From NCBI GenBank assembly GCA_965603205.1, contig CBFDCC010000011.1:25107-89106 (forward strand): a stretch of DNA of 64,000 bases, written 5' to 3'. Position 1 is the first letter of the stretch. Each line of letters opens with the position of its first letter. A program made the position numbers and the translations under genes. The stretch comes from Temperatibacter sp965603205 (GTDB taxonomy: Bacteria > Pseudomonadota > Alphaproteobacteria > Sphingomonadales > Kordiimonadaceae). Below, piece by piece: positions 43,787-51,837 of the stretch. The notes beneath the pieces are model-generated. The model saw only the letters and a program-made list of their open reading frames with translations. It did not search any database and was not told the DNA's origin.

Positions 43787-43824
43787 TTGAATATTACACT
43801 GAGGGGACATAGGTGAATATTCAA
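43787..43824. promoter_or_regulatory. Long inverted repeat in the divergent catabolic-cluster promoter region
   Basis: TTGAATATT (43787-43795) and AATATTCAA (43816-43824) are a perfect 9-bp dyad separated by 20 bp, extendable to CAC/GTG across one unpaired base. It lies between the flavoprotein gene and the symporter gene, 117 bp before the latter's ATG. Candidate operator for a shared regulator. Confidence 0.45.
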
Positions 43825-43940
43825 GATAATTCTGGATAATAATACCGCATTCTGTTTTGTATGCCTCAGCCAAACAAACATTACTGTTTCATTCCCAATT
43901 ATTTTCTATAGTATAAATCCTGTAATGAGGGGGAGTATCT

Positions 43941-44798
43941 ATGGACGTATCTTTTTTCAACACAACACTTATACCAGCTGGTTTAATGCTCATCATGTTC
44001 AGTTTGGGCCTGTCGTTAACCCTGCCTGATTTTGCCAAAGTTTTTGCCCATCCAAAACCTCTCTCACTCGGCCTCTTTGGGCAGTTACTCTTATTGCCCT
44101 GCCTCGCCTTTTTTCTGGCCTTTGCATTTCGTCTGCCAGCCGATATCGCGACGGGTATTGTGATACTAGCAGCCTGTCCTGGCGGCATTACATCCAACGC
44201 CATTGTTTTCGCGGCAAAAGCTGATGTGGCACTATCCGTATCACTGACCACCATCACCAGTTTTATCACTGTGATCACCACCCCCCTTTTGATCAGCCTT
44301 GCTTTGCTTACCTTTTACGACAAAGGCAATGCGCCTGAGATAGATTTCATTACGGTCATCAAAACGCTCGTCATGCTGACCATAGTACCAGTGACAGTTG
44401 GTATGATTACCAGACGCATCATTCCTACATTATCTAAACGTTTGGTTGTTTGGTTTCGGCCAACATCCATGGTGATTTTAGTCTCTGTCATTGCCGTTAA
44501 TGTTATCACTGATTACGACAGGATATTAGACAGCGCCATGATCGTGGGGCCTGCGGTGTTATTATTAAATATTATGGCACTGATGGCTGGTACGTTTCTC
44601 GCACTATTTGGCAGACTGCATACAGAGCAAACAATCACCATCGGGCTAGAGGTTGGCATTCAAAATGCCTCTATGGCAACTTTCCTTGTCCTCATCGTGC
44701 TTGATGATTTTATGTTATCATTGGTACCCAGCGTCTATGGCGTCTTGATGCTGATGACTGCGCCCATTTATGTTAAATATATGCGGCGGCTGAAATAA
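43941..44798 (+). CDS. Bile acid:sodium symporter (BASS)-family transporter
   Basis: 285 aa with nine or ten membrane spans, opening with MLIMFSLGLSLTLPDFAKVFAHPKPLSLGL. The BASS hallmark is ILAACPGGITSNAIVFAAKADVALSVSLTTITSF, with the sodium-site residues in the crossover helices; the second repeat has GLEVGIQNASMATFLVLIVL. The substrate is likely an organic anion; bile salts are not implied. The ribosome-binding site GGGGGAG lies 6 nt upstream. It is the first gene of a four-gene run and 9 bp from the next gene. Confidence 0.88.
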   Translation: MDVSFFNTTLIPAGLMLIMFSLGLSLTLPDFAKVFAHPKPLSLGLFGQLLLLPCLAFFLAFAFRLPADIATGIVILAACPGGITSNAIVFAAKADVALSVSLTTITSFITVITTPLLISLALLTFYDKGNAPEIDFITVIKTLVMLTIVPVTVGMITRRIIPTLSKRLVVWFRPTSMVILVSVIAVNVITDYDRILDSAMIVGPAVLLLNIMALMAGTFLALFGRLHTEQTITIGLEVGIQNASMATFLVLIVLDDFMLSLVPSVYGVLMLMTAPIYVKYMRRLK

Positions 44799-44807
44799 GG
44801 AAACTCC

Positions 44808-46145
44808 ATGTTTAAACATATTTTCTTATTAATTTTTTGCGCCTCCATCACAGCAAAAGCAGCAGATACGGTTACCATATTAACGGGGACTGATATCATT
44901 GATGCGCGCCGTGACGGGCTGATAATGGGTCAAACCATCATCATTCAAGGTGAGAAAATTCTGGCTGTTACCGACAGTTCCTCTCTTGATATCTCTGCCT
45001 ACCCCAGCGCCACTATTAAAGATATGAGCGGCACCTATATCATGCCAGGCCTAGTGGATAGTCACGTCCATCTGGCAACTATGGCCAATGCAAAGTGGGC
45101 TGAGGCCATGCTGGAGCGTTATATATTCTCAGGCATAACTACCGTGCGTGATATGGCTGGTGACGCGAGACTGCTCGCCGATTTAAAGCGTCGGCTGATG
45201 ATTGGCAAAATCGCCGGCCCTAATCTGTATTTCTCAGCCCTAATGGCAGGCCCTAGCTTTTACAACGATCCCCGTCCAAAGGCTTCGGCTGCGGGTGAAA
45301 CGCCGGGCGAGATTGCTTGGATGCAGGCAATCACAGATAAAACTGATATGAAAATCGCCGTCGCACGCGCAAAAGGCACCTATGCTAGCGGCATTAAAAT
45401 ATATGCTAATTTAAAAGCTGAGTATGTTACAGCTATCGTGTCTGAGGCTAGGCGTCAAAATTTCCCTGTGTGGGCACATTCCATGGTCTTTCCCGCCCTG
45501 CCCAGTCAGGTTATATCCACAGGCCTAAACAGTATTAGCCATGTTTGCCGCCTCGCCTTTGAAATAAGCGCGGTAAAACCAAAAGAATATCATCATAAAA
45601 TACAGCTTGATTACAGCAAACTACCTATTGATCATCCGCGTTATAACCAAATCTTTGCTACAATGAAAAAAAATGGCACGGTCCTAGATGCCACTGTTAG
45701 GCTTTATAGAGAGATCGAGGCCTATTCAGCAGCACATGCTGACACATACACCAAACCCATCTGCCCTGCTGAATATGCTTATCGCCTAACGGGGGCGGCA
45801 ATGGATGCGGGTGTGTTAATATCGGCCGGTACTGACGGCACGGTGGCCCCAACGGATGATTATCCCGCCCTGTGGCAAGAAATAGAAATATTGCAAGATC
45901 GCGTGGGTATGACACCACATCAGGCGATCACAGCCGCTACGCTCAATGGCGCCAAAATATTAGGCCTTGATACTGTTCAAGGTACGATCGAGGCGGGTAA
46001 AGATGCTGATTTTATTGTGTTAAAAGAAAACCCGTTAGATACTGTCGCCAACATCAAAAGCTTGATTGCGACCTATAAATCTGGTGTAGAATACGCCCGA
46101 GAAGGTTTTACGCCTAGCCCAGCGCTAGCAAGCGAGAGAAATTGA
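44808..46145 (+). CDS. Exported metal-dependent amidohydrolase
   Basis: 445 aa with a signal peptide (about 18 residues, cleavage near ITAKAAD). Amidohydrolase superfamily TIM barrel: H-x-H in GLVDSHVHLATM, a metal-bridging Lys candidate in SGIKIYANLKAEY, His in PVWAHSM and SISHVCRL, and Asp in LISAGTDGTVAP. The composite beta-domain ends in GTIEAGKDADFIVLKENPL. The closest group is the prolidase/imidazolonepropionase-like Met_dep_hydrolase set, which cleaves dipeptides or N-acyl amino acids. The true substrate is unknown. Confidence 0.88.
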   Translation: MFKHIFLLIFCASITAKAADTVTILTGTDIIDARRDGLIMGQTIIIQGEKILAVTDSSSLDISAYPSATIKDMSGTYIMPGLVDSHVHLATMANAKWAEAMLERYIFSGITTVRDMAGDARLLADLKRRLMIGKIAGPNLYFSALMAGPSFYNDPRPKASAAGETPGEIAWMQAITDKTDMKIAVARAKGTYASGIKIYANLKAEYVTAIVSEARRQNFPVWAHSMVFPALPSQVISTGLNSISHVCRLAFEISAVKPKEYHHKIQLDYSKLPIDHPRYNQIFATMKKNGTVLDATVRLYREIEAYSAAHADTYTKPICPAEYAYRLTGAAMDAGVLISAGTDGTVAPTDDYPALWQEIEILQDRVGMTPHQAITAATLNGAKILGLDTVQGTIEAGKDADFIVLKENPLDTVANIKSLIATYKSGVEYAREGFTPSPALASERN

Positions 46146-46166
46146 TATATATAGGAATTTAAACTT

Positions 46167-47156
46167 ATGATCGTTATTAACGCTGAGACAATGCGTTCAA
46201 TCCTAGATTTGGACACACAGTTAGATCTTATTGAACAGGCCATGCGCATTACCCAAGACAAATCTGCCCACTCTAACCCTTTGCGCAATATCGTACCGCT
46301 GCCAAGCAGTGACGGCCAACATAACTTCATGGGATTAATGCCTGCCTCAATGACGGCCAGCAATAGTTTTGGCATTAAAATTGTTAATATTTTCCACGAT
46401 AATACCGCCAAGGGCCTATCAAGTCATATGGGGGTGATGCCGCTGTTCGACCTTGAAACGGGTGCCATTAAAGCATTGATTGATGCCTCAAACCTCACGG
46501 CCATCCGCACGGCAGCGGCCAGCGCCCTTGCAACAAAAACTCTATCCAATCCTAACAGTCAAATATTAGGCATCATTGGCACAGGCGAACAAGCCGAATC
46601 CCATATTGAGGCTATTTGCCATGTGCGCCCCATTGGCGAGATTGTCATTGCGGGTTCCAGTCATGAAAAGGCCGTACATTTCGCCAATAAAATGGCAATG
46701 AAGTTCGGCATAGATTGTATCCCTGCTGTGGACGGTCAAGGCGTGGCGGCGTTAGCTGATATTATATGTACCGTCACATCATCAAAATCCCCCGTGCTAA
46801 GATCAACCTGGTTAAAGCCTGGCCAACATATCAACGCTGTGGGCGCCTGTAATGCTGAACAGATGGAGTTAGGCCCCAACTGTATAACTGTGGGGAAATA
46901 TTACACCGACTATATGGAAAGCCTGAAAGCCGAGGCGGGCGAATATGTTACCTTTAAACGCCTCAACCCTGACGCTGAGGGTGATCTGGCCACAGAGATA
47001 GGCGCCGTGATATGCGGTCAAGCAGCGGGGCGCACTGACAGCCAAGATATCACCTTTTATCGCTCATTAGGTATCGGCTTACAGGATCTAGTGTTTGCTA
47101 ATCACCTATATGAGACAGCCCTATCAAAAGGCCTCGGCCAAGAGGTAGATATTTAG
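46167..47156 (+). CDS. Ornithine cyclodeaminase/mu-crystallin family protein
   Basis: 329 aa, NAD(P)-dependent, cytosolic. A Rossmann motif GIIGTGEQAESHIEAICHV is near 131-149, preceded by LTAIRTAAASALATKTL, the family's ligand-binding segment. The substrate-binding half has the typical MGLMPASMTASNSFGIKIVNIF. Members include ornithine cyclodeaminase, alanine dehydrogenase and ketimine (Delta1-pyrroline/piperideine-carboxylate) reductases. Third gene of the run; a ketimine reductase or amino-acid dehydrogenase role would fit the neighbours. Confidence 0.9.
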   Translation: MIVINAETMRSILDLDTQLDLIEQAMRITQDKSAHSNPLRNIVPLPSSDGQHNFMGLMPASMTASNSFGIKIVNIFHDNTAKGLSSHMGVMPLFDLETGAIKALIDASNLTAIRTAAASALATKTLSNPNSQILGIIGTGEQAESHIEAICHVRPIGEIVIAGSSHEKAVHFANKMAMKFGIDCIPAVDGQGVAALADIICTVTSSKSPVLRSTWLKPGQHINAVGACNAEQMELGPNCITVGKYYTDYMESLKAEAGEYVTFKRLNPDAEGDLATEIGAVICGQAAGRTDSQDITFYRSLGIGLQDLVFANHLYETALSKGLGQEVDI

Positions 47157-47165
47157 GAGGCTTTC

Positions 47166-48305
47166 ATGCAACTATCTAGACGTGATTTTATCAGGCTACT
47201 CGCGGCTACGACAAGCGTCTCTACTCTATCTCTGCCCTTATTAGCTGACGGTTTTAAAAGATGGCCTCACTTAAAAAACTCACTGGTGATCAACGGGCTG
47301 GGCGGTATTGGCAACCCTAATATTCACAGCAGTAATGTCCTAGAATATGTGAATGACCGCGCACTAAATGAGTTAGCCCCTTCTGGACTAACGGCTGTGA
47401 ATCTAACGCTTGGCTATGTGGCGGGGCCGCATGCCCCTTATGAATATTCCATAGACGCCATTAGGCAGTATGACCGTATTATCGGCGCTCATTCTGACAA
47501 GATAACGCTCATTAAAACACAGGGTGATATCATTGATGCAAAACGCCGTAACAAGGTCGGTATTATATATGGTTTTCAAAATGCAGTACAGCTAGAGCAT
47601 GACCCTATGGCCAGTGCGAAATCTTTCCACGACGCGGGCGTTCGGATTATTCAACTGACCTATAACATTCAAAATAAATGCGCCTCTGGCTGTATGGTGC
47701 CCGATGATACAGGCGTCACCGAACTTGGCCATCAGGTCATTGATGCCATTAACGACAATAACATCTTGCTTGACCTCAGCCACAGTGGAGAGCGGACCTG
47801 TCTTGAGGCACTGCGTTATACAAAGACTATCCCTACAATTTCTCATACTGGGTGCAGGGCGCTATCCGATTTGCCGCGCAATAAAACCGATGAAGAATTA
47901 CGTCTCCTCGCAAATAAGGGCGGTGTCGTTGGTATCTATTTCATGCCTTTCTTACTGCCTGACCGCCAACCAAAGGCAAGCCACGTTATCAGACATATTG
48001 AACATGCTATTAATATCTGTGGTGAGGATCATGTCAGCTTTGGTAGCGATGGCTCCGTTAGCCAGATTGATGATCTTGTGGCCTATAAAGTCGAATTAAA
48101 AAAAGAGATTATAGAGCGCAGGCGCCTAGGCATCAGCGCGTCGGGCGAAACATTTGATATATTCCCCTTTATTGAAGATTTGCGTGGGGTTGGTCAATTT
48201 CAAAAGCTTGCCGATATGCTGCATAGTCGTGGGCACGGCGACGCCCGCATCGAGAAGGTTTTAGGCAAGAATTTGCTGCGTTTATACGGTGATGTTTGGG
48301 GCTAG
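47166..48305 (+). CDS. Membrane-dipeptidase (M19)-like protein with altered metal site
   Basis: 379 aa with a Tat-like signal (SRRDFIRLLAATTSVSTLSLPLLAD), so probably exported. M19 (renal dipeptidase) TIM barrel: LDLSHSGERTCLEAL and TISHTGCRALSDLPRN carry two family His ligands, and ISFGSDG-type VSFGSDGSV carries the Asp. The first M19 motif, normally a DGHND sequence with His and Asp ligands, reads INGLGGIGNP, and the bridging Glu position is not preserved (GIIYGFQNA). A similar variant may exist as a subgroup in other alphaproteobacteria. Last gene of the run; overlaps the convergent GFA gene by 4 nt. Confidence 0.82.
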   Translation: MQLSRRDFIRLLAATTSVSTLSLPLLADGFKRWPHLKNSLVINGLGGIGNPNIHSSNVLEYVNDRALNELAPSGLTAVNLTLGYVAGPHAPYEYSIDAIRQYDRIIGAHSDKITLIKTQGDIIDAKRRNKVGIIYGFQNAVQLEHDPMASAKSFHDAGVRIIQLTYNIQNKCASGCMVPDDTGVTELGHQVIDAINDNNILLDLSHSGERTCLEALRYTKTIPTISHTGCRALSDLPRNKTDEELRLLANKGGVVGIYFMPFLLPDRQPKASHVIRHIEHAINICGEDHVSFGSDGSVSQIDDLVAYKVELKKEIIERRRLGISASGETFDIFPFIEDLRGVGQFQKLADMLHSRGHGDARIEKVLGKNLLRLYGDVWG

Positions 48306-48682
48306 CGAATGGTATCTACATTCTTTTCCCAGTTGCCACCATCAAATGGCTTAACGTCATGCTCGCTGAGGTCAATATTATCAATGCATCCCGCATGTAG
48401 GCTATATCCATCAGGGTGACTGCGCGGTACGTAAAAGCTTTTGATGCCACAGGTCTTACAAAAATAATGTTTCGCGATCATGCTGTTAAATTGATACAGC
48501 TCTAGATTTTCTTCACCCTTTAACAGGCGGAAATTATCCCCCGTGACAAATAGGTGGATATAACCCGTTTTATCACACATAGAACAGTTACATTTGATCA
48601 TATCAGGCTTTGCTGGGCCCGTAGCTTCAAACTTTACAGCGCCGCAGTGGCAACCGCCTGTATATAATTTTTCATCACTCAT
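48302..48682 (-). CDS. GFA (CENP-V) family zinc protein
   Basis: 126 aa. The glutathione-dependent formaldehyde-activating/CENP-V fold is marked by zinc ligands: CHCGAVKFEA (about 10-19), CNCSMCDKTGY (about 32-42) and HYFCKTCGIKSFY (about 73-85). The family has mixed functions; formaldehyde activation is established for few members. The gene lies 9 bp downstream of recR on the same strand and may be read with it. Confidence 0.88.
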   Translation of the reverse strand: MSDEKLYTGGCHCGAVKFEATGPAKPDMIKCNCSMCDKTGYIHLFVTGDNFRLLKGEENLELYQFNSMIAKHYFCKTCGIKSFYVPRSHPDGYSLHAGCIDNIDLSEHDVKPFDGGNWEKNVDTIR

Positions 48683-48691
48683 GATATTTCT

Positions 48692-49294
48692 CTAAACTTC
48701 GCTTCTGGCACGCAGCGCCGCCGCCAGCGTTCCATCATCTAAATAATCCAGCTCACCGCCCACAGGGACGCCGTGTGCTAATGCGGTTACTTTTATATTA
48801 TAGTCTTCTAATTTTTCTGCCAAATAATGACTGGTGGTTTGGCCATCAACCGTGGCGTTAAGGGCAAGAATAACCTCGGAAACAGTCCCATCAGATACGC
48901 GGTCAACAAGACCAGGTATTTGCAAATCTTCTGGCCCAATGCCATCCAGCGCCGATAGTGTGCCGCCGAGCACATGATAAAGGCCGCGAAAAGTCTCAGA
49001 GCGATCAAGCGCCCACAGATCAGCGACTTCTTCCACCACACAGATAACGCTGGTGTCACGACGCACATCCTCGCACACATGGCATGGGTTACGGGTATCC
49101 ATGTTACTGCAAATCTGACACTCCTCAACCAGATCCGCGACCTTAGCAAGGCTTTCAGCCAGTGGATACATCATGGTGTCTTTTTTCTTGAGCATCATCA
49201 ATACAGAACGGCGCGCAGAACGCGGCCCAAGCCCCGGCACTTTGCCGAGCAATTGGATTAATCTATCAATTTCTGCACCGTGGGATGCTGGCAT
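48692..49294 (-). CDS. recR: Recombination mediator RecR
   Basis: With RecF/RecO, loads RecA at gaps; 200 aa. Helix-hairpin-helix GPRSARRSVLMML, a four-Cys zinc motif CQICSNMDTRNPCHVC (about 58-73), and a Toprim domain beginning VICVVEEVADLWALDRS. The C-terminal GVPVGGELDYLDDGTLAAALRAR is diagnostic. It lies downstream of ybaB and dnaX, the typical dnaX-ybaB-recR order, although a repeat copy sits in the recR-ybaB gap. Confidence 0.97.
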   Translation of the reverse strand: MPASHGAEIDRLIQLLGKVPGLGPRSARRSVLMMLKKKDTMMYPLAESLAKVADLVEECQICSNMDTRNPCHVCEDVRRDTSVICVVEEVADLWALDRSETFRGLYHVLGGTLSALDGIGPEDLQIPGLVDRVSDGTVSEVILALNATVDGQTTSHYLAEKLEDYNIKVTALAHGVPVGGELDYLDDGTLAAALRARSEV

Positions 49295-49324
49295 TTATAT
49301 ATAGTCCTTATGTTAAACCAACTA

Positions 49325-49377
49325 GGCGACAATAAGTCGCCGTACCGACCAAGCGGGAGGCCGAGCCTATGCGAGGA
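49325..49377 (+). repeat. Dispersed hairpin repeat, locus 6 (one copy)
   Basis: Hairpin GGCGAC-AATAA-GTCGCC (6 bp), then GTACCGA, 8-mer CCAAGCGG, GAGGCCGAG and a tail ending GCGAGGA. It lies in the gap between the recR start and the ybaB stop (both minus strand), so any leader function would need plus-strand transcription, for which I see no gene. Confidence 0.85.
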
Positions 49378-49389
49378 TAACAGTGTAAA

Positions 49390-49713
49390 TTAAAAAGGCA
49401 GTTTAAAACCTTCAGGCAGCTGCATGCCACCTGTTAGATCAGACATATTATTGGCTGCAAGCTCTGCCACTTTTGCTCTAGCATCATTATGCGCAGCTAA
49501 GATCAGGTCTTCGACCACCTCTTTTTCCTCAGCATTAAATAGTGATGGATCAATGGATAGCGATTTCATATCGCCCTTACCGTTTAGTACCACAGTGATC
49601 AGACCGGCGCCGGCGCTACCACTGACTTCTTTGCTTTCAAGCTCGGACTGCATCTCACCCATTTTGGCCTGCATTTCCTGTGCTTTTTTCATCATCTGAG
49701 ATAGATTTTTCAT
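49390..49713 (-). CDS. ybaB: YbaB/EbfC nucleoid-associated protein
   Basis: 107 aa, the normal length. MKNLSQMMKKAQEMQAKMGEMQSELESKEVSGSAGAGLITVVLNGKGDMKSLSIDP is the YbaB_DNA_bd hallmark. It binds DNA as a dimer and is encoded between dnaX and recR. The start is ATG at 49713, with GGAG about 9 nt upstream; an open extension to 49794 has no supporting features and overlaps the dnaX end. The dnaX-ybaB gap contains a 14-bp tandem duplication (CATTTAATCTTTGG twice at 49728-49755). Confidence 0.95.
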   Translation of the reverse strand: MKNLSQMMKKAQEMQAKMGEMQSELESKEVSGSAGAGLITVVLNGKGDMKSLSIDPSLFNAEEKEVVEDLILAAHNDARAKVAELAANNMSDLTGGMQLPEGFKLPF

Positions 49714-49765
49714 GGGGTATACTCCGTCATTTAATCTTTGGCATTTAATCTTTGGAACTTTATCT

Positions 49766-51535
49766 TTAAAAATCGAAATCGCTATTGTCTTCACTCACAT
49801 CAATGTCAGCGTCTAGCGCTAGCGTAACGGGGTCAAAACCCGGTATTTCATCTGTTTTGCGTTCACGCACCGCTAGCAATTCTGCATTAGGGAAAAATTC
49901 CTTAAGCGCAATGGCCATAGGGTCTTTTAACGCCTCTTCTTTTATTTTCTCATTGCGTGCGTCTTGCTGTTGCTTAACTGTTGAATCACCTGCATTTGCG
50001 TCACGGCTTATAGAGATGAGCCAATCTTCACCCGTCCAAAGCTGCAAACAGCGTTTTGACCGCATGATCAAATCACGCGGCGCTTTATCAGAAAGATTGA
50101 TCTCTATTTTACCGGGCGTATAAGATACCAGCTTCACAAGATCACTGAAGGCGATGGCAAGATTATGCTCTCGCTCACCGTGGAACAGCTCAATCATCTT
50201 CTCGAATGTCACAGGCATCGGATGTTGAGCGTGATCACCATCATCATTAGGTTTTAGCGCTATAACTTGCGCAGTATGTTGGGCTGTTGGGCCAGCTTGT
50301 GCCATCTGAGGTGCCTGCTGATCGCTAACCGCAGAAGCGCTACCACCACCTGCTTGCGGGGCAACAGTCGCATTAGTGCCCGATTGTAATTTTTTAACCA
50401 GATCCGCAGGCGCTGGTAAATTCGCGGCATAAGCCAGGCGTATCAACACCATTTCAGCAGCAGCTATTGGGCTTGGGGCTGTACGTACTTCTTGAAGACC
50501 TTTAAGCAACATCTGCCACGCCCGCGTTAGCTGCGGCATACCAAGTTTGCTCGCCATATCGCCGCCTTGTAGTCGCTCAGCCTCTGACACTAATGCGTCA
50601 GCGCCCGTATCTGGCGTCACCTTCAGGCGGGTAAGCCAGTGCGACACCTCCAGCAGATCATTCAGCACAACCACAGGATCAGCGCCGCTATCATATTGAC
50701 GGCGCAGTGTTGTAATAGCCTCAGCGATATCACCCTTCATCACCTGCTCAAATAGATCAAGTATCTGCGCGCGATCGGCCAGACCTAGCATGTCGCGCAC
50801 CTGGCCTTCATCAATAGCACCAGCACCGTGCGCAATAGCCTGATCCAGCAGTGACAAACTATCACGTACTGACCCTTCGGCGGCGCGGGCAATTAGCTTT
50901 AACGAGCCTTCATCCGCTGTGCATTTTTCCTCGGCAATAATACGAGCCAGATGCGCAATCAACACGTCAGATTCAACACGCTTAAGGTCAAAACGTTGAC
51001 AGCGCGATAAAACAGTTACTGGTAATTTTCGAATTTCGGTGGTGGCAAAGATAAATTTCACATTGGCTGGTGGCTCCTCCAACGTTTTAAGAAGCGCATT
51101 AAAAGCGTTCTTAGAAAGCATGTGAACCTCATCAATGATATAAATTTTATAGCGCGCAGAGATCGGTGCGTATCTGACGCTCTCAATAATCTCGCGGATA
51201 TCATCAACACCAGTACGCGAAGCAGCATCCATTTCAAGTACATCAACGTGGCGGCTCTCGGCAATACTGATGCAAGATTCACAGGTGCCGCAAGGGCTTA
51301 TTGTTGGACCATCGCTGGCCGTACAGTTTAGGCCTTTTGCAATAATGCGTGCTGTTGTGGTTTTACCGACACCACGCACACCTGTCATGATAAAAGCATG
51401 CGCCAGACGACCAGTATCAATCGCATTTGATAGGGTGCGTACCATGGCTTCTTGACCAATCAACTCATCAAAATTAGAAGGTCGATATTTACGCGCTAAT
51501 ACGCGGTAATCTTGGCTACCTGTTGCTTCACTCAT
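49766..51535 (-). CDS. dnaX: DNA polymerase III subunit gamma/tau
   Basis: Clamp-loader ATPase, 589 aa. Walker A is GVRGVGKTTTARI (about 53-65), a zinc finger CTASDGPTISPCGTCESC follows, and Walker B/sensor are IYIIDEVHML and TEIRKLPVTVLSRCQRFDL. Domain III and a tau-like C-terminal part follow a Gln/Ala/Gly-rich linker (about 385-425). No obvious slippery sequence for making a shorter gamma was searched for exhaustively. The gene begins 80 bp from a repeat locus, with ffs beyond it. Confidence 0.96.
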   Translation of the reverse strand: MSEATGSQDYRVLARKYRPSNFDELIGQEAMVRTLSNAIDTGRLAHAFIMTGVRGVGKTTTARIIAKGLNCTASDGPTISPCGTCESCISIAESRHVDVLEMDAASRTGVDDIREIIESVRYAPISARYKIYIIDEVHMLSKNAFNALLKTLEEPPANVKFIFATTEIRKLPVTVLSRCQRFDLKRVESDVLIAHLARIIAEEKCTADEGSLKLIARAAEGSVRDSLSLLDQAIAHGAGAIDEGQVRDMLGLADRAQILDLFEQVMKGDIAEAITTLRRQYDSGADPVVVLNDLLEVSHWLTRLKVTPDTGADALVSEAERLQGGDMASKLGMPQLTRAWQMLLKGLQEVRTAPSPIAAAEMVLIRLAYAANLPAPADLVKKLQSGTNATVAPQAGGGSASAVSDQQAPQMAQAGPTAQHTAQVIALKPNDDGDHAQHPMPVTFEKMIELFHGEREHNLAIAFSDLVKLVSYTPGKIEINLSDKAPRDLIMRSKRCLQLWTGEDWLISISRDANAGDSTVKQQQDARNEKIKEEALKDPMAIALKEFFPNAELLAVRERKTDEIPGFDPVTLALDADIDVSEDNSDFDF

Positions 51536-51620
51536 AATGTCTTATCGCTCCTGAGAATCTAAGGCTTAATATCTAGCAGAGACAGCCCCGCCAAGGAAGA
51601 GGATATATAAATAATAATTA

Positions 51621-51815
51621 GGGCGAAGCCCGTACCGACTAAGCAGGAGGCCGAGTTGATGCGAGGATAGCCACGAGTGGCGCTTGAACGGATAGATATT
51701 AAACAAGATCACAACCCTGTGCAGCCAGATTCCCGCCTTCGCGGGAATGACGAGGTTTATTTAGGATACGTAAGTATCCGTACCGAACGACCGTGAGGCC
51801 GAGCTGATGCGAGGA
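51621..51815 (+). repeat. Dispersed hairpin repeat, locus 7 (two direct copies with companion modules)
   Basis: Copies at 51621-51667 (hairpin GGGC-GAA-GCCC; 8-mer CTAAGCAG) and 51764-51815 (hairpin GGATAC-GTAA-GTATCC; 8-mer ACGACCGT). Between them are the GCCAC-GA-GTGGC + GCTTGAACGG module (51670-51691) and a dRS3-like palindrome (51729-51748). The locus lies between ffs and dnaX and so is probably transcribed on the minus strand as the complement of the core. Confidence 0.88.
51729..51748. repeat. dRS3-like 20-bp palindrome (third copy)
   Basis: ATTCCC-GCCTTCGC-GGGAAT, with an 8-bp stem and CTTC loop (ATTCCCGC / GCGGGAAT). It is followed by GACGAG, the same flank as in the two copies of locus 2 (inverted there), with a different loop. 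Confidence 0.8.
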
Positions 51816-51837
51816 TATATACATAAAGTGATAAGTT

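Noticed and set aside
43889..44281. 130-codon minus-strand frame opposite the symporter
   Set aside because: Complement of membrane-span codons; the plus-strand BASS protein is unambiguous.
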